Shown here: one piece after another, positions 8,637 through 18,842 of the stretch
Layout: the number at the start of each line of letters is the position of its first letter
Numbering within the stretch: position 1 is the stretch's first letter
Source: Planctomycetota bacterium
GTDB taxonomy: Bacteria > Planctomycetota > UBA8108 > JACQVS01
Reading direction: 5' to 3'
Assembly: GCA_016209605.1 (NCBI GenBank)
Contig: JACQVS010000094.1
Span: 1-52,220, forward strand
DNA length: 52,220 bases
Notes under the pieces: model-generated
Databases searched by the model: none
Seen by the model: the letters and a program-made list of their open reading frames with translations, nothing else
Told to the model about the DNA's origin: nothing
Position numbers and translations under genes: made by a program

Positions 8637-9524
8637 CTATCTTTGGCGCGCTTCCCGCACCAGCCGCCGGACCCTCTTTGGATCCACCGGGGCGTGCAGG
8701 ACGCTGTCTTCTTTCAAGGCGGTGCCGACGATGACTCCATCGGCGTGCACGAGATACTTGCGGATGTTCTTCGCGGTGATTCCGCTCCCCACCAGAATGG
8801 CCCGCTCCGGGACCGCCCGCCGTACTTTCCGGAGGAGCGCCAGGTCGGCGGCGGCGCCGGTTTCTTTCCCGGTGATGATCAAACCGTCGGCCAGGCCGCG
8901 GTGGACGGCGTCGCGGGCGATGACCTCCGGATCGAGCGCGCCGTGGCCCAGGGGGGCAGCGTGCTTGACCAGAAGGTCGGCCAGAATGAAGATTTTCGCA
9001 CCCAGCGACTGCCGCTCGCGCAGGGTGCGGTGGGCCTCCCCTTCAATCAGGCCTTGATCGGTGGCGTAAACGCCGGTGTGGATGTTGACGCGGATGGCAT
9101 CGAGATGGGCCGCCGCCGCGACCGCCAAGGCGGCGGAAGCATCGTTCCTGAGGACGTTGACTCCTAGGAACGGGCCGGCGCCATCCTTCCCGCCGAACTC
9201 TACCCGCAGCTCGGCGGCGAGCTGGCAGGCAATGGCCGCCATCGACGCCACGGTGGCCGGAGGCACCGAGTTCGGGTAAAAGGGGGCATCGCCAATGTTT
9301 TCGATGATCAGCCCGTCCATACCGCCATCGAGCAGCCGCCGGGCGTCGCGCCGCGCCGCTTCCAGAGCGTTGGCCAGCACTTCGGCGGCCGGACGGCCCT
9401 GGGCCCCCGGCGAGCCCGGTAGGGGCGGCAAGTGCACCATACCCAGGAGTTGCTTTCCGGCAGGCCTCCCCACAAAGGTGGTGCCGCCGATCCAGGTCCT
9501 ATTTAGCTGTGGCATGGCAGTCAT
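8637..9524 (-). CDS. BtpA/SgcQ family TIM-barrel protein
   Basis: The 295-residue product matches BtpA/SgcQ proteins: 'LLGMVHLPPLPGSP' near the N-terminus, 'GMDGLIIENIGDAPF', 'FLGVNVLRND', 'IRVNIHTGVYATDQG', 'GLIITGKETG' and 'ILVGSGITAKNI'. BtpA is needed for photosystem I accumulation in cyanobacteria, but most bacterial members are likely TIM-barrel enzymes of unknown reaction, often beside sugar kinases, which fits the glycerate kinase here. ATG at 9524 or 9515 are both possible; neither has a strong ribosome-binding site. Longer in-frame extensions would run into the divergent phosphoesterase gene and are unlikely. Confidence 0.85.
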   Translation of the reverse strand: MTAMPQLNRTWIGGTTFVGRPAGKQLLGMVHLPPLPGSPGAQGRPAAEVLANALEAARRDARRLLDGGMDGLIIENIGDAPFYPNSVPPATVASMAAIACQLAAELRVEFGGKDGAGPFLGVNVLRNDASAALAVAAAAHLDAIRVNIHTGVYATDQGLIEGEAHRTLRERQSLGAKIFILADLLVKHAAPLGHGALDPEVIARDAVHRGLADGLIITGKETGAAADLALLRKVRRAVPERAILVGSGITAKNIRKYLVHADGVIVGTALKEDSVLHAPVDPKRVRRLVREARQR

Positions 9525-9570
9525 GATAGACTTAGGATAGCTTGAATTCGTCCATCCTTGCAACGAGTTA

Positions 9571-10302
9571 ATGAAGGCAACAGCGACCATGCGCATCTGG
9601 GCCATCAGCGACCTCCACCTCGGCCTTTCCACGCAGAAGTGGATGGACAAGTTCGGCGACCACTGGAAGGACCACCACCTCAAGGTGGGGGCCAGCTGGC
9701 GGGAGCGGGTCGCGCCGGAGGACCTGGTCCTCCTGCCCGGCGACTTCTCCTGGGCCATGACCCTGGAAGAAGCGGCCCCCGAATTCCAGTGGCTCGGCCA
9801 GCTGCCGGGGAAAAAGGTCCTCATCAAGGGGAATCACGATTACTGGTGGTCCAGAAGCCACGCCAAGATGCAGGCCGCCTTGCCGCCGCAGGTTTACCCC
9901 CTGAAAAAGAAGGCGCTGATCCTCGATGGCGCCGCCCTCGTCGGGGTGCGCGGCTGCGACTTCTTTCCCAAGGAAGGTGAAGATCCGGCCGCGGTGGCGG
10001 CGGAGATCGAGCGCGAGCTGCGAGAGTTCTCCCTCTCCATCCAGCACCTGAAGACCCTGGGCGATTACCGGCACCCGCCCATCGCCCTCTTCCACTATCC
10101 CCCCTTTCCCATGGGGGCCTGCGAGAGCCCATTCACCCGTATGGCGGAGGAGGCCGGCTGCCGCGTCGGGATTTACGGGCACCTCCACTCCCAGGAAGAC
10201 TGGACCAGGTACTTCCAAGGGGAGTTCCGCGGCGTCCACTACCAGCTGGTGAGCTGCGATTTTCTGGACTTCGCCCCCGTGCTAATCTCTGAAATTCCCT
10301 GA
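9571..10302 (+). CDS. Calcineurin-like metallophosphoesterase
   Basis: The 243-residue protein has all metallophosphoesterase signatures: 'WAISDLHLG' (D-x-H), 'LLPGDFSWA' (G-D), 'LIKGNHDYWW' (GNHD), 'IALFHYPPF' and the C-terminal 'GIYGHLHSQ' (GHxH). These bind the dinuclear metal centre. The substrate (protein phosphate, nucleotide or diester) cannot be told. The first ATG is at 9571; an internal ATG at 9589 is immediately before the first motif and is also plausible. No signal peptide, so cytoplasmic. Confidence 0.9.
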   Translation: MKATATMRIWAISDLHLGLSTQKWMDKFGDHWKDHHLKVGASWRERVAPEDLVLLPGDFSWAMTLEEAAPEFQWLGQLPGKKVLIKGNHDYWWSRSHAKMQAALPPQVYPLKKKALILDGAALVGVRGCDFFPKEGEDPAAVAAEIERELREFSLSIQHLKTLGDYRHPPIALFHYPPFPMGACESPFTRMAEEAGCRVGIYGHLHSQEDWTRYFQGEFRGVHYQLVSCDFLDFAPVLISEIP

Positions 10303-10360
10303 CGATTTCGGGTATACTTGAAGACTAGAATTCCATCTTGAATTCTGGAGACAAGGAATA

Positions 10361-12982
<2,622 letters not shown>

Positions 12983-13041
12983 GTGGGGCAGCTGCCGCAG
13001 AGACCGGACATGAAAACGGCATGAATTTTTGAATATAAGAG

Positions 13042-13722
13042 CTACCTCAGAACCGCGGCCGGCGCCGCCGGGTAGAGGAGCGACACCGGATCGAAGCTCT
13101 TGAAGCTGTCAATGATCCAGTGAGCCTCGACGAGATTTTCCGCGGCCGTGGTGGTGGTGATGGCCACGACTTTCATGCCGGCAGCCCGTGCGGCGCGCAC
13201 CCCGAAGACAGCATCTTCAAAGACCAGGCAGCGGTGGGTCTCGATGCCGAGTTTGCGGGCGGTGGTCAAGAAGACCTCCGGATGGGGCTTCGGTTGATGG
13301 GAGGCCAGGCCGTCGGTGACCACATCGAAAAGGTGCTCGGCACGGAGGCTTTTGAGAAAAAGCTCGGCGGTGCGGCTCGAGGAGGCGATGCCGGTGCGCA
13401 GGCCGAGGGTGCGCAGCTGAGCGACCAGTTCCAGCGCCCCTTCGATGGGCTGTATGCTCTCGCTGGTGATCAGCTCGAGGACGATCTCCTCCTTGCGCTT
13501 CATGAGCGCTGAGAATTTTCCGGGGGGGAGGTCATCGCCGAGGATAGCCCGGATGACGCGGTCCCGCGGCGCGCCGTTGGCGACGCGCTGATAGTCCTCG
13601 AAGGTGAAATCGCGGCCCTCAGCCTCGAACAGCTTGCGGAAGCTCCGGTAATGCAGGGGAATAGTGTCCGCTAGCACCCCGTCAAAATCGAAGATGGCCG
13701 CCCGGAAAAGCGGGATATTCAT
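13042..13722 (-). CDS. HAD family phosphatase / beta-phosphoglucomutase-like
   Basis: The 226-residue protein is a HAD subfamily IA enzyme: motif I DFDGVLAD (Asp12, Asp14), motif II 'TGIASSSRT', motif III Lys in 'QPKPHPEVF' and motif IV 'LVFEDAVFGVRAARAAGM'. The sequence around the cap resembles beta-phosphoglucomutase-like and phosphoglycolate-phosphatase-like enzymes; the substrate is uncertain. It converges on the aminopeptidase gene with a 59-bp gap that contains a short palindrome but no clear terminator. Confidence 0.9.
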   Translation of the reverse strand: MNIPLFRAAIFDFDGVLADTIPLHYRSFRKLFEAEGRDFTFEDYQRVANGAPRDRVIRAILGDDLPPGKFSALMKRKEEIVLELITSESIQPIEGALELVAQLRTLGLRTGIASSSRTAELFLKSLRAEHLFDVVTDGLASHQPKPHPEVFLTTARKLGIETHRCLVFEDAVFGVRAARAAGMKVVAITTTTAAENLVEAHWIIDSFKSFDPVSLLYPAAPAAVLR

Positions 13723-13774
13723 GAGAAACCATTAAATTATTGGAAGATAATATTAAACCCGATTCGATTGGACC

Positions 13775-13804
13775 TTGTCAAGCTTGTCCTTCAGGTGGTA
13801 TAAA
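13775..13804 (+). promoter_or_regulatory. Candidate promoter for tRNA-Cys
   Basis: TTGTCA at 13775-13780 and TATAAA at 13799-13804 are separated by 18 bp, a fair sigma-70-type promoter. It is 85 bp upstream of the mature tRNA 5' end, implying a leader that is processed. No other promoter is needed to explain tRNA transcription. Confidence 0.4.
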
Positions 13805-13889
13805 ACAGATTCTTGTGGTTATCGGTTTTTTCCACAAAAAACCTCACCCAGAAGCGTCCAAGACCAACATTTATTGAGGACCTCGCGGG

Positions 13890-13964
13890 GGCGGCATAGC
13901 CAAGTGGCTAAGGCAACGGTTTGCAAAACCGTCATCCCCGGTTCGAATCCGGGTGCCGCCTCCA
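13890..13964 (+). tRNA. tRNA-Cys (GCA)
   Basis: A complete cloverleaf can be drawn. The 7-bp acceptor stem is GGCGGCA/TGCCGCC. The anticodon stem ACGGT/ACCGT encloses the loop TTGCAAA with anticodon GCA. The T-arm loop is GTTCGAATCC. The 3' CCA is encoded (13962-13964). It is the attachment-like border of the decayed island to its right, where two partial copies of its 3' half follow in tandem. Confidence 0.95.
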
Positions 13965-14218
13965 GTTTTATCCCGCCGCTGAGGTTCACGCCGTTTTGCA
14001 AACCATTGGAGGTTTGCAAAACCGTGATTCCCCGGTTCGGCGGCGCTGTTGGGCGCGAGTCCTGGCGGCCTCGCGCGGGGTGCCGCCTCCAGTTTTATCC
14101 CGCCGCTGAGGTTCACGCCGTTTTTCAAACCGTTGGAGGTTTGCAAAACCGTGATTCCCCGGTTCGGCGGCGCTGTTGGGCGCGAGTCCTGGCGGCCTCG
14201 CGCGGGGTGCCGCCTCCA
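13965..14218 (+). repeat. Two tandem 127-bp units carrying partial tRNA-Cys 3' halves
   Basis: Units 13965-14091 and 14092-14218 differ at about two positions. Each holds a spacer, then a copy of the tRNA-Cys anticodon arm and the start of the T arm (GGTTTGCAAAACCGT..., CCCCGGTTCG). A GC-rich insert with the inverted repeat GCGCGAG/CTCGCGC sits where the rest of the T-loop should be, and the unit ends in the acceptor 3' strand and CCA (GGTGCCGCCTCCA). None can form a tRNA because the 5' half is missing. They may be remnants of repeated integration or excision at the tRNA 3' end. The stretch 14219-14433 after them shows no gene. Confidence 0.85.
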
Positions 14219-14433
14219 GTTTATTTCTCCCCGGAGGGGAAGGACTTACGGCGCTCCAAGGAATCCCTCCGGGGGACCTGTCACGGTCGGTGAGGGAATT
14301 TTGAGGTTGGTCGGTAGGGGAAAATAAGAATATCCACCCGGTTTCGGCCCGTTCCGTGAAGAAAGGGCCGAAGTACCTTTTAGCCCGTCAGCCGCCGCTT
14401 GACTTTCCGAAAGTCCCTGGCAAGATACGAGCT

Positions 14434-15525
14434 ATGGCGATAACAAGAACCAAAGCCTCGGCAAAGCCTGCTCCTATGGAGACCGAAGCCCCCGAGAATA
14501 TCGAACCTACGCCAGATGCCTTCTCCGCTCTACTTCCTCCAGGCTTCATCAATCTTCAGAAGCATCAGACAGAGCTTCCAAGGATTGCCAAAGATCCAAA
14601 GCTAATATCGCAAATCGAAATGATGCTTCGGAGCGTGGAAACCCGGCATCGCCTTTATCGTCACGATGCCAGAGACCTTGATTACATTCCCGACGGTAGC
14701 GTTCATCTCATTGTTACTTCCCCTCCATATTGGACGCTCAAAGAATACCGTCAATCGCCAGGGCAGTTAGGATCCGTCGAAGATTACGAAGAGTTTCTTA
14801 TCGAGTTAGACAAGGTTTGGCAACATTGCTTTCGGGTTTTAGTACCGGGGGGACGCTTAATCATCGTTGTTGGCGATGTTTGTCTCTCAAGACGCAAAAA
14901 CCAGGGACGGCATACCGTTGTTCCGCTTCATGCTTCAATCCAGGAGCATTGCCGGAAACTTGGCTTTGATAATCTCGCTCCTATCATTTGGAGCAAGATC
15001 GCTAACGCTTCCTTTGAAGTTGAGAACGGTTCAAGCTTCCTTGGCAAACCCTATGAACCCAATGCTGTCATCAAAAACGATATAGAGTTTATCGTGATGG
15101 AGCGGAAACCGGGGGGATATCGAAGCCCATCGGTTGCTACCAGGGTCTTGAGTGTTATCTCGACCGAGAATTATCAAAAATGGTTTCGCCAAATATGGAC
15201 GGACGTACCAGGCGCATCAACCAAAGACCATCCGGCGCCTTTTCCCGTTGATTTGGCGGAGCGCCTTATCCGAATGTTCAGTTTTGTTGGGGATACAGTC
15301 TTAGACCCGTTTGCCGGGACATTCTCAACAATCATTGCGGCAATGAAGGTATGCCGAAACAGCATCGGCAATGAGCTGGACCCGCAGTATTTTAAGTTTG
15401 GCGCAAACCGGGTTAGGCAGGAAGCCCAAGAACTACACGGCTTCTTTAGTGCCTTGCCCCAAGTAGAAGTTATTCAGGCAACCTCGAAAATCTCTCTGTG
15501 TAAGACCAGGCAATCCGCTGAATGA
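14434..15525 (+). CDS. Site-specific DNA methyltransferase (amino-MTase, beta-type motif order)
   Basis: The 363-residue product has the catalytic motif IV TSPPYW at about 95-100, followed much later by the AdoMet-binding motif I 'DPFAGTFST' at 291-299. This is the permuted order of beta-class amino-methyltransferases; SPPY is most typical of N4-cytosine enzymes, though N6-adenine is possible. A methyltransferase of this type modifies a short DNA site. No restriction endonuclease gene is visible beside it, so it is an orphan here. Base composition is clearly more AT-rich than its neighbours, and the gene lies between tRNA-Cys repeats and an integrase ruin, so transfer is likely. ATG at 14434 is preferred; the upstream in-frame extension is unlike protein. 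Confidence 0.88.
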   Translation: MAITRTKASAKPAPMETEAPENIEPTPDAFSALLPPGFINLQKHQTELPRIAKDPKLISQIEMMLRSVETRHRLYRHDARDLDYIPDGSVHLIVTSPPYWTLKEYRQSPGQLGSVEDYEEFLIELDKVWQHCFRVLVPGGRLIIVVGDVCLSRRKNQGRHTVVPLHASIQEHCRKLGFDNLAPIIWSKIANASFEVENGSSFLGKPYEPNAVIKNDIEFIVMERKPGGYRSPSVATRVLSVISTENYQKWFRQIWTDVPGASTKDHPAPFPVDLAERLIRMFSFVGDTVLDPFAGTFSTIIAAMKVCRNSIGNELDPQYFKFGANRVRQEAQELHGFFSALPQVEVIQATSKISLCKTRQSAE

Positions 15526-15576
15526 ACGTATCGTAATGGTCTTTGTCTCTCGGAGCCCGGTCATGGCGGCCGCGGT

Positions 15577-16122
15577 TTAGAGCATGGCGCGGTCTTCTCC
15601 CGAGAGTCCCTCGACCACCGGGCCAGTCCTCGCCGCCTCGATCAAGGCGGCAAGCTCTTCCTCCGAGAGAGCGCGCCGGCGATGGCGGATATCCAGCTCC
15701 GGGTTGAGCCCGTCCAGGTGGGAAAGGGGATTCTCAGCAATCCGACGGTTCCGGTAGAGCCAGTGGGTGAAGCTCTTCATTGCCGCAAGGTAAAAGTTGC
15801 TTTAGCGGATGGAGAGTCCCGCCATTGAGGTCCTGGAGGCGCTCGAATGGCAGCCCTCGAGGGCGGAGCGGAGCAGTTTTAGAGTCAGGACGATATGCTT
15901 CTCGTTGGCGTGCCTGGATTCAAGATGCTTCCGGAAATCTGCGAGATCCTACGCGAGCGGCCTGGTCCGGTTCTCGGTGAAGCGATCGACGACTCCAGCG
16001 GCCTCCAGTGCAGTCATTTCTCAGGCTGCGCCACAACTAACTTCTTCGTCGCTTCGCGATCTTTGAATGCCGGCACCCTACCAACGACCACGGCTTTATC
16101 GGGGGTCTTTACGTACAGCGTT
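15577..16122 (-). pseudogene. Degenerate tyrosine recombinase (integrase), N-terminal half only
   Basis: Reading the minus strand in shifting frames recovers a continuous integrase-like sequence. First LYVKTPDKAVVVGRVPAFKD, then after a stop 'ALEAAGVVDRFTENRTRPLA', a TAG, 'DLADFRKHLESRHANEKHI', a frameshift, then 'SNFYLAAMKSFTHWLYRN' and 'LDIRHRRRALSEEELAALI', ending at 'GLSGEDRAML' and a stop. This order matches the arm-binding and core-binding domains of integrases common in Planctomycetota-type genomes. The catalytic domain is absent. At least two stops and two frameshifts make it non-functional. It begins right after the XRE gene's stop codon. Confidence 0.75.
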
Positions 16123-16512
16123 CTACACGAAGCGGGCGACGGGGCAGCCGAAGATCCGGGCGAGTTTCCTAGCCGTATTCAAGCTGATGGCACGGCTGCC
16201 GTTCTCCATGTTGGAGACGTGCTGCAACCGCGTGCCGCCGCCGATCAGCTTGGCGAGGGCCTCCTGGGTCAGCCCGCGGTTCTTCCGATAGAGCCGCAGA
16301 GCTTTCGCCGGCGTCATGGACTTTTCCATCTCGCGGTACCAGGCGGTCGAGGCAATGTCGATGAGCTCATCGTCATCCCCGTCCTCGACCCGCTCGATGC
16401 GGTCATGCGGGTAAATCTTCCCCAGCTCTCGGACGAGCTGGCTCGGTATCCGCCGGCCGGAAATCCGGAGTTTCACGCGGTCAGTATGGCGCGCCTTCAC
16501 GACTACTGACAT
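16123..16512 (-). CDS. XRE-family helix-turn-helix regulator / antitoxin-like
   Basis: In this 129-residue protein, residues about 67-125 form an HTH_3 domain ('PAKALRLYRKNRGLTQEALAKLIGG', 'VSNMENGSRAISLNTARKLARIF'). The N-terminal 65 residues are basic then acidic and unassigned. Such proteins act as repressors or as antitoxins. No toxin is obvious; a tiny ORF overlaps its start. It sits between the integrase ruin and the FG-GAP gene, so it is probably a leftover regulator of the island. Confidence 0.75.
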   Translation of the reverse strand: MSVVVKARHTDRVKLRISGRRIPSQLVRELGKIYPHDRIERVEDGDDDELIDIASTAWYREMEKSMTPAKALRLYRKNRGLTQEALAKLIGGGTRLQHVSNMENGSRAISLNTARKLARIFGCPVARFV

Positions 16513-16681
16513 AATACACCTCTATCGAAACGGTTCTTTTCTCGTGCGTCCAGCAGGCCACGTACTTGCCCATGAGCACGGTGGTGTTCTCGGCATCGGT
16601 CATAGCCAAACCGGGTGCGGGCTCGACCCGCGGCTTGGGCCCTTGATTTTTCGTGGTTGCGTCTCTATCGTTTAGCGCCAT
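16481..16681 (-). CDS. Possible small hypothetical protein overlapping the XRE gene
   Basis: The 66-residue ORF overlaps the start of the XRE gene by 32 bp in another frame. An internal Met at 16603 would give a 40-residue product. It shows no recognised domain and no good ribosome-binding site, and its first ATG shares the CATG of the divergent lipoprotein start. It could be a decayed partner of the XRE gene or chance. Confidence 0.25.
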   Translation of the reverse strand: MALNDRDATTKNQGPKPRVEPAPGLAMTDAENTTVLMGKYVACWTHEKRTVSIEVYYVSSREGAPY

Positions 16682-18248
16682 GTCAAGCAGAAAGTTAGCA
16701 TGGATTATTATACTCGCTTACTCGGGCTGCCGATCCTGGGAGGAGCGGCGTGCCGAGTTCATCGATCCGGTCAACCAATTCCTGCACCAGCGCTATCCGC
16801 GAGCCTGGGAGAGCCTGGCGCTGGATAACCTCCTCGGCTTTTACTCGCCGGAGCTGGCCTCTTCCCCCGATTTCCGCGCCCGCAAGGCGGAGCTTCAGGC
16901 TCGCTTCTCGAAAATCGATTACGCCGGCTGCATCATCGAGGATCTAGCCCAGATCGATGGCGAAGACCAGGTCCAGGCCCGTTTGCTCCTCAAGCTGCGC
17001 GGCCAGTCGCCGGAGAAGAAGCTCTTTCAGATGGAGCAGCGCTCCGAAGTCCAGTGCCGGCGCGGGAGCGGGGAGTGGCGCATCATCCAGGAGGACCTGA
17101 TCGTGGAAAATTGCGCTTACGGCGACCGGCCGGTGTTCAGCGAAGAGTCCGAGGAGCGAGGGGTGGTCTTCCAGCACGCCTCTGGAGGAGTTCTCGACAA
17201 GAACGGCATGAAGCAGAACTTCTCGGCCGGCTCCGGGCTGGCGGTGGGGGACTACGATGGCGACGGCCTCGAGGACCTCTATTTGCTGGGCGGAGTGGAG
17301 TGCCGCCTCTTCCGCAACCGCGGCGATGGCCGCTTTGACGATATGACCGCCAGGGCCGGCGTCTCGGCCCGCAAGCTCGAGGCCCGCTGCGCCGTCTTCG
17401 CCGACTACGACAACGATGGCCGCAACGACCTCTTCGTCGGCGTCCTCGATGCCCCGAACCTGCTCTTCCACAACCGCGGCGATGGGACCTTCGAGGAGGT
17501 GGCGGCCCGCGCCGGCCTCGCACCCGTCAACGACACCGTCGGCGCCGCCTTCGCCGACTTCAACAACGACGGCCAGCTCGACCTGTACCTGGTGAACGGC
17601 GGCAACCTCTACCGCAGCCATCCCGATCCCCTTTACAACGCCCTCAACGCCACCCCCAATGTCCTTTACCTTTCGAACGGCGACGGCACCTTCCGGGATG
17701 AAACCGTCCGGGCCGGCGTGGGGCATACCGGCTGGGGCTTGTGCGTCAGCACCGCGGATTTCGATCTGGACGGCGACGTCGATCTTTTCGTGGGGAACGA
17801 TGTCGGCTACAGCGTGCTCTACCGCAACCGCGGCGACGGCAGCTTCGATAACGTCACCTGGGAGGCCGGCCTCTCCTACCGCGGCAGCGCCATGAGCGCC
17901 TCCTGGGGCGACCTCAACGGCGACGGCTTTCCAGACCTCTTCGTCGCCGAGATGGACTCCAACTCGCGCTGGATGATTGACCAGCCCAGCTTTCCCGCGC
18001 CGGCCCCCTGGTACATCAACCTCTTCATCCGATCCACCGTGCTCGCCATCCTCAAGGAGATGCTCTACGGCAACCGCTTGTACCTCAATAATGGCGATGG
18101 CACCTTTCGCGAGGCCGCCGAGGCCATGGGCGTGCGCAAGAACGGCTGGGCCTGGAGCACCCATTGCTTCGATTACGACAACGACGGCGATCTCGACCTC
18201 TACTCGATGAACGGCTTCATCTCCGGCCCGGTGAAGAAGGACTTGTGA
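16680..18248 (+). CDS. FG-GAP/VCBS repeat lipoprotein, N-terminal part (gene interrupted by TGA)
   Basis: This is the N-terminal 522 residues of an ASPIC/UnbV-type protein. It has a lipobox (LAYSGC), a roughly 150-residue N-terminal domain, then a run of calcium-binding FG-GAP/VCBS repeats ('DYDGDGLEDLYLLGG', 'DYDNDGRNDLFVG', 'DFNNDGQLDLYLVNGG', 'DLDGDVDLFVGNDVG', 'DLNGDGFPDLFVAEMD', 'DYDNDGDLDLYSMNG') forming a beta-propeller. The frame ends at TGA 18246-18248, but the same frame continues at once with the rest of the propeller and the ASPIC/UnbV domain (next entry). TGG to TGA (Trp codon) would explain it. The ATG at 16680 is chosen because the lipoprotein signal starts there. Confidence 0.85.
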   Translation: MSSRKLAWIIILAYSGCRSWEERRAEFIDPVNQFLHQRYPRAWESLALDNLLGFYSPELASSPDFRARKAELQARFSKIDYAGCIIEDLAQIDGEDQVQARLLLKLRGQSPEKKLFQMEQRSEVQCRRGSGEWRIIQEDLIVENCAYGDRPVFSEESEERGVVFQHASGGVLDKNGMKQNFSAGSGLAVGDYDGDGLEDLYLLGGVECRLFRNRGDGRFDDMTARAGVSARKLEARCAVFADYDNDGRNDLFVGVLDAPNLLFHNRGDGTFEEVAARAGLAPVNDTVGAAFADFNNDGQLDLYLVNGGNLYRSHPDPLYNALNATPNVLYLSNGDGTFRDETVRAGVGHTGWGLCVSTADFDLDGDVDLFVGNDVGYSVLYRNRGDGSFDNVTWEAGLSYRGSAMSASWGDLNGDGFPDLFVAEMDSNSRWMIDQPSFPAPAPWYINLFIRSTVLAILKEMLYGNRLYLNNGDGTFREAAEAMGVRKNGWAWSTHCFDYDNDGDLDLYSMNGFISGPVKKDL

Positions 18249-18833
18249 ATGGACTTCGTCGAGAACGTCGGTCGGCGTTCCAGGGTCAACGGGGACAACG
18301 GCGATTTCATCAACGTCGGCATCTTTTCGCTGAACGGCTACGAGCGCAACGCCCTCTACCAGAATCAAGGCGGCGGCTGCTTCGCCGAGGTCGGCTACCT
18401 GGCCGGCTGCGACCGCGTGGAAGATGGCCGCGGCCTGGGCTTCCTGGATGCCGACCAGGACGGCGATCTCGACATCGCCATCAACAACTACCTGCAGCCG
18501 GCCCGACTGCTCATCAACCAGGCGCCGCCGGAAAACCACTGGATCCGCTTCCGGCTGCAAGGCACCCGGTCCAACCGCAGCGCCATCGGCGCGCGGGTCG
18601 TCCTGGAGCACGGAGCGCGCCGGCAGGTCCGGGAGGTGACCTCATCGGCCGGCTACCTTTCGGGGCAAAGCCTCACCTTGCACTTCGGCCTGGGGCTGGA
18701 CCGCGAGGTCGAGCGGGTGACCGTGCGCTGGCCGTCGGGAAGGGTGGAGGAGCTGAGGAACCTGCGGGCGGACCGGCTGGTCCCACTGATCGAGGGGCAG
18801 GTGGGGCCGGCATCCTTGTTCTCGAAGAAGTGA
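18249..18833 (+). CDS. C-terminal part of the interrupted FG-GAP protein: last repeats + ASPIC/UnbV domain
   Basis: Same reading frame as the preceding entry, directly after its TGA. It encodes 'DADQDGDLDIAINNY', which finishes the propeller, then the ASPIC/UnbV domain ('NHWIRFRLQGTRSNRSAIGARVVL', 'SSAGYLSGQSLTLHFGLG', 'VTVRWPSGRVEEL'). On its own it has no signal peptide and could not be exported, so an independent gene is unlikely. Either the gene is broken, the base is an assembly error, or the stop is read through. It ends 9 bp before the convergent STAND gene. Confidence 0.8.
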   Translation: MDFVENVGRRSRVNGDNGDFINVGIFSLNGYERNALYQNQGGGCFAEVGYLAGCDRVEDGRGLGFLDADQDGDLDIAINNYLQPARLLINQAPPENHWIRFRLQGTRSNRSAIGARVVLEHGARRQVREVTSSAGYLSGQSLTLHFGLGLDREVERVTVRWPSGRVEELRNLRADRLVPLIEGQVGPASLFSKK

Positions 18834-18842
18834 TCTTCCAGC

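Noticed and set aside
13965..14218. Possible CRISPR array
   Set aside because: Only two adjacent 127-bp units without unique spacers, made of tRNA pieces; no cas genes nearby.
13775..14293. Plus-strand ORF through tRNA-Cys and the 127-bp units
   Set aside because: It translates the tRNA and the repeats; repeated peptide segments are by-products of the DNA repeat.
16944..18611. Minus-strand open frame of 555 codons opposite the FG-GAP gene
   Set aside because: Val/Ala/Gly-rich mirror of repeated FG-GAP codons; crosses the interrupting TGA only because it is antisense.
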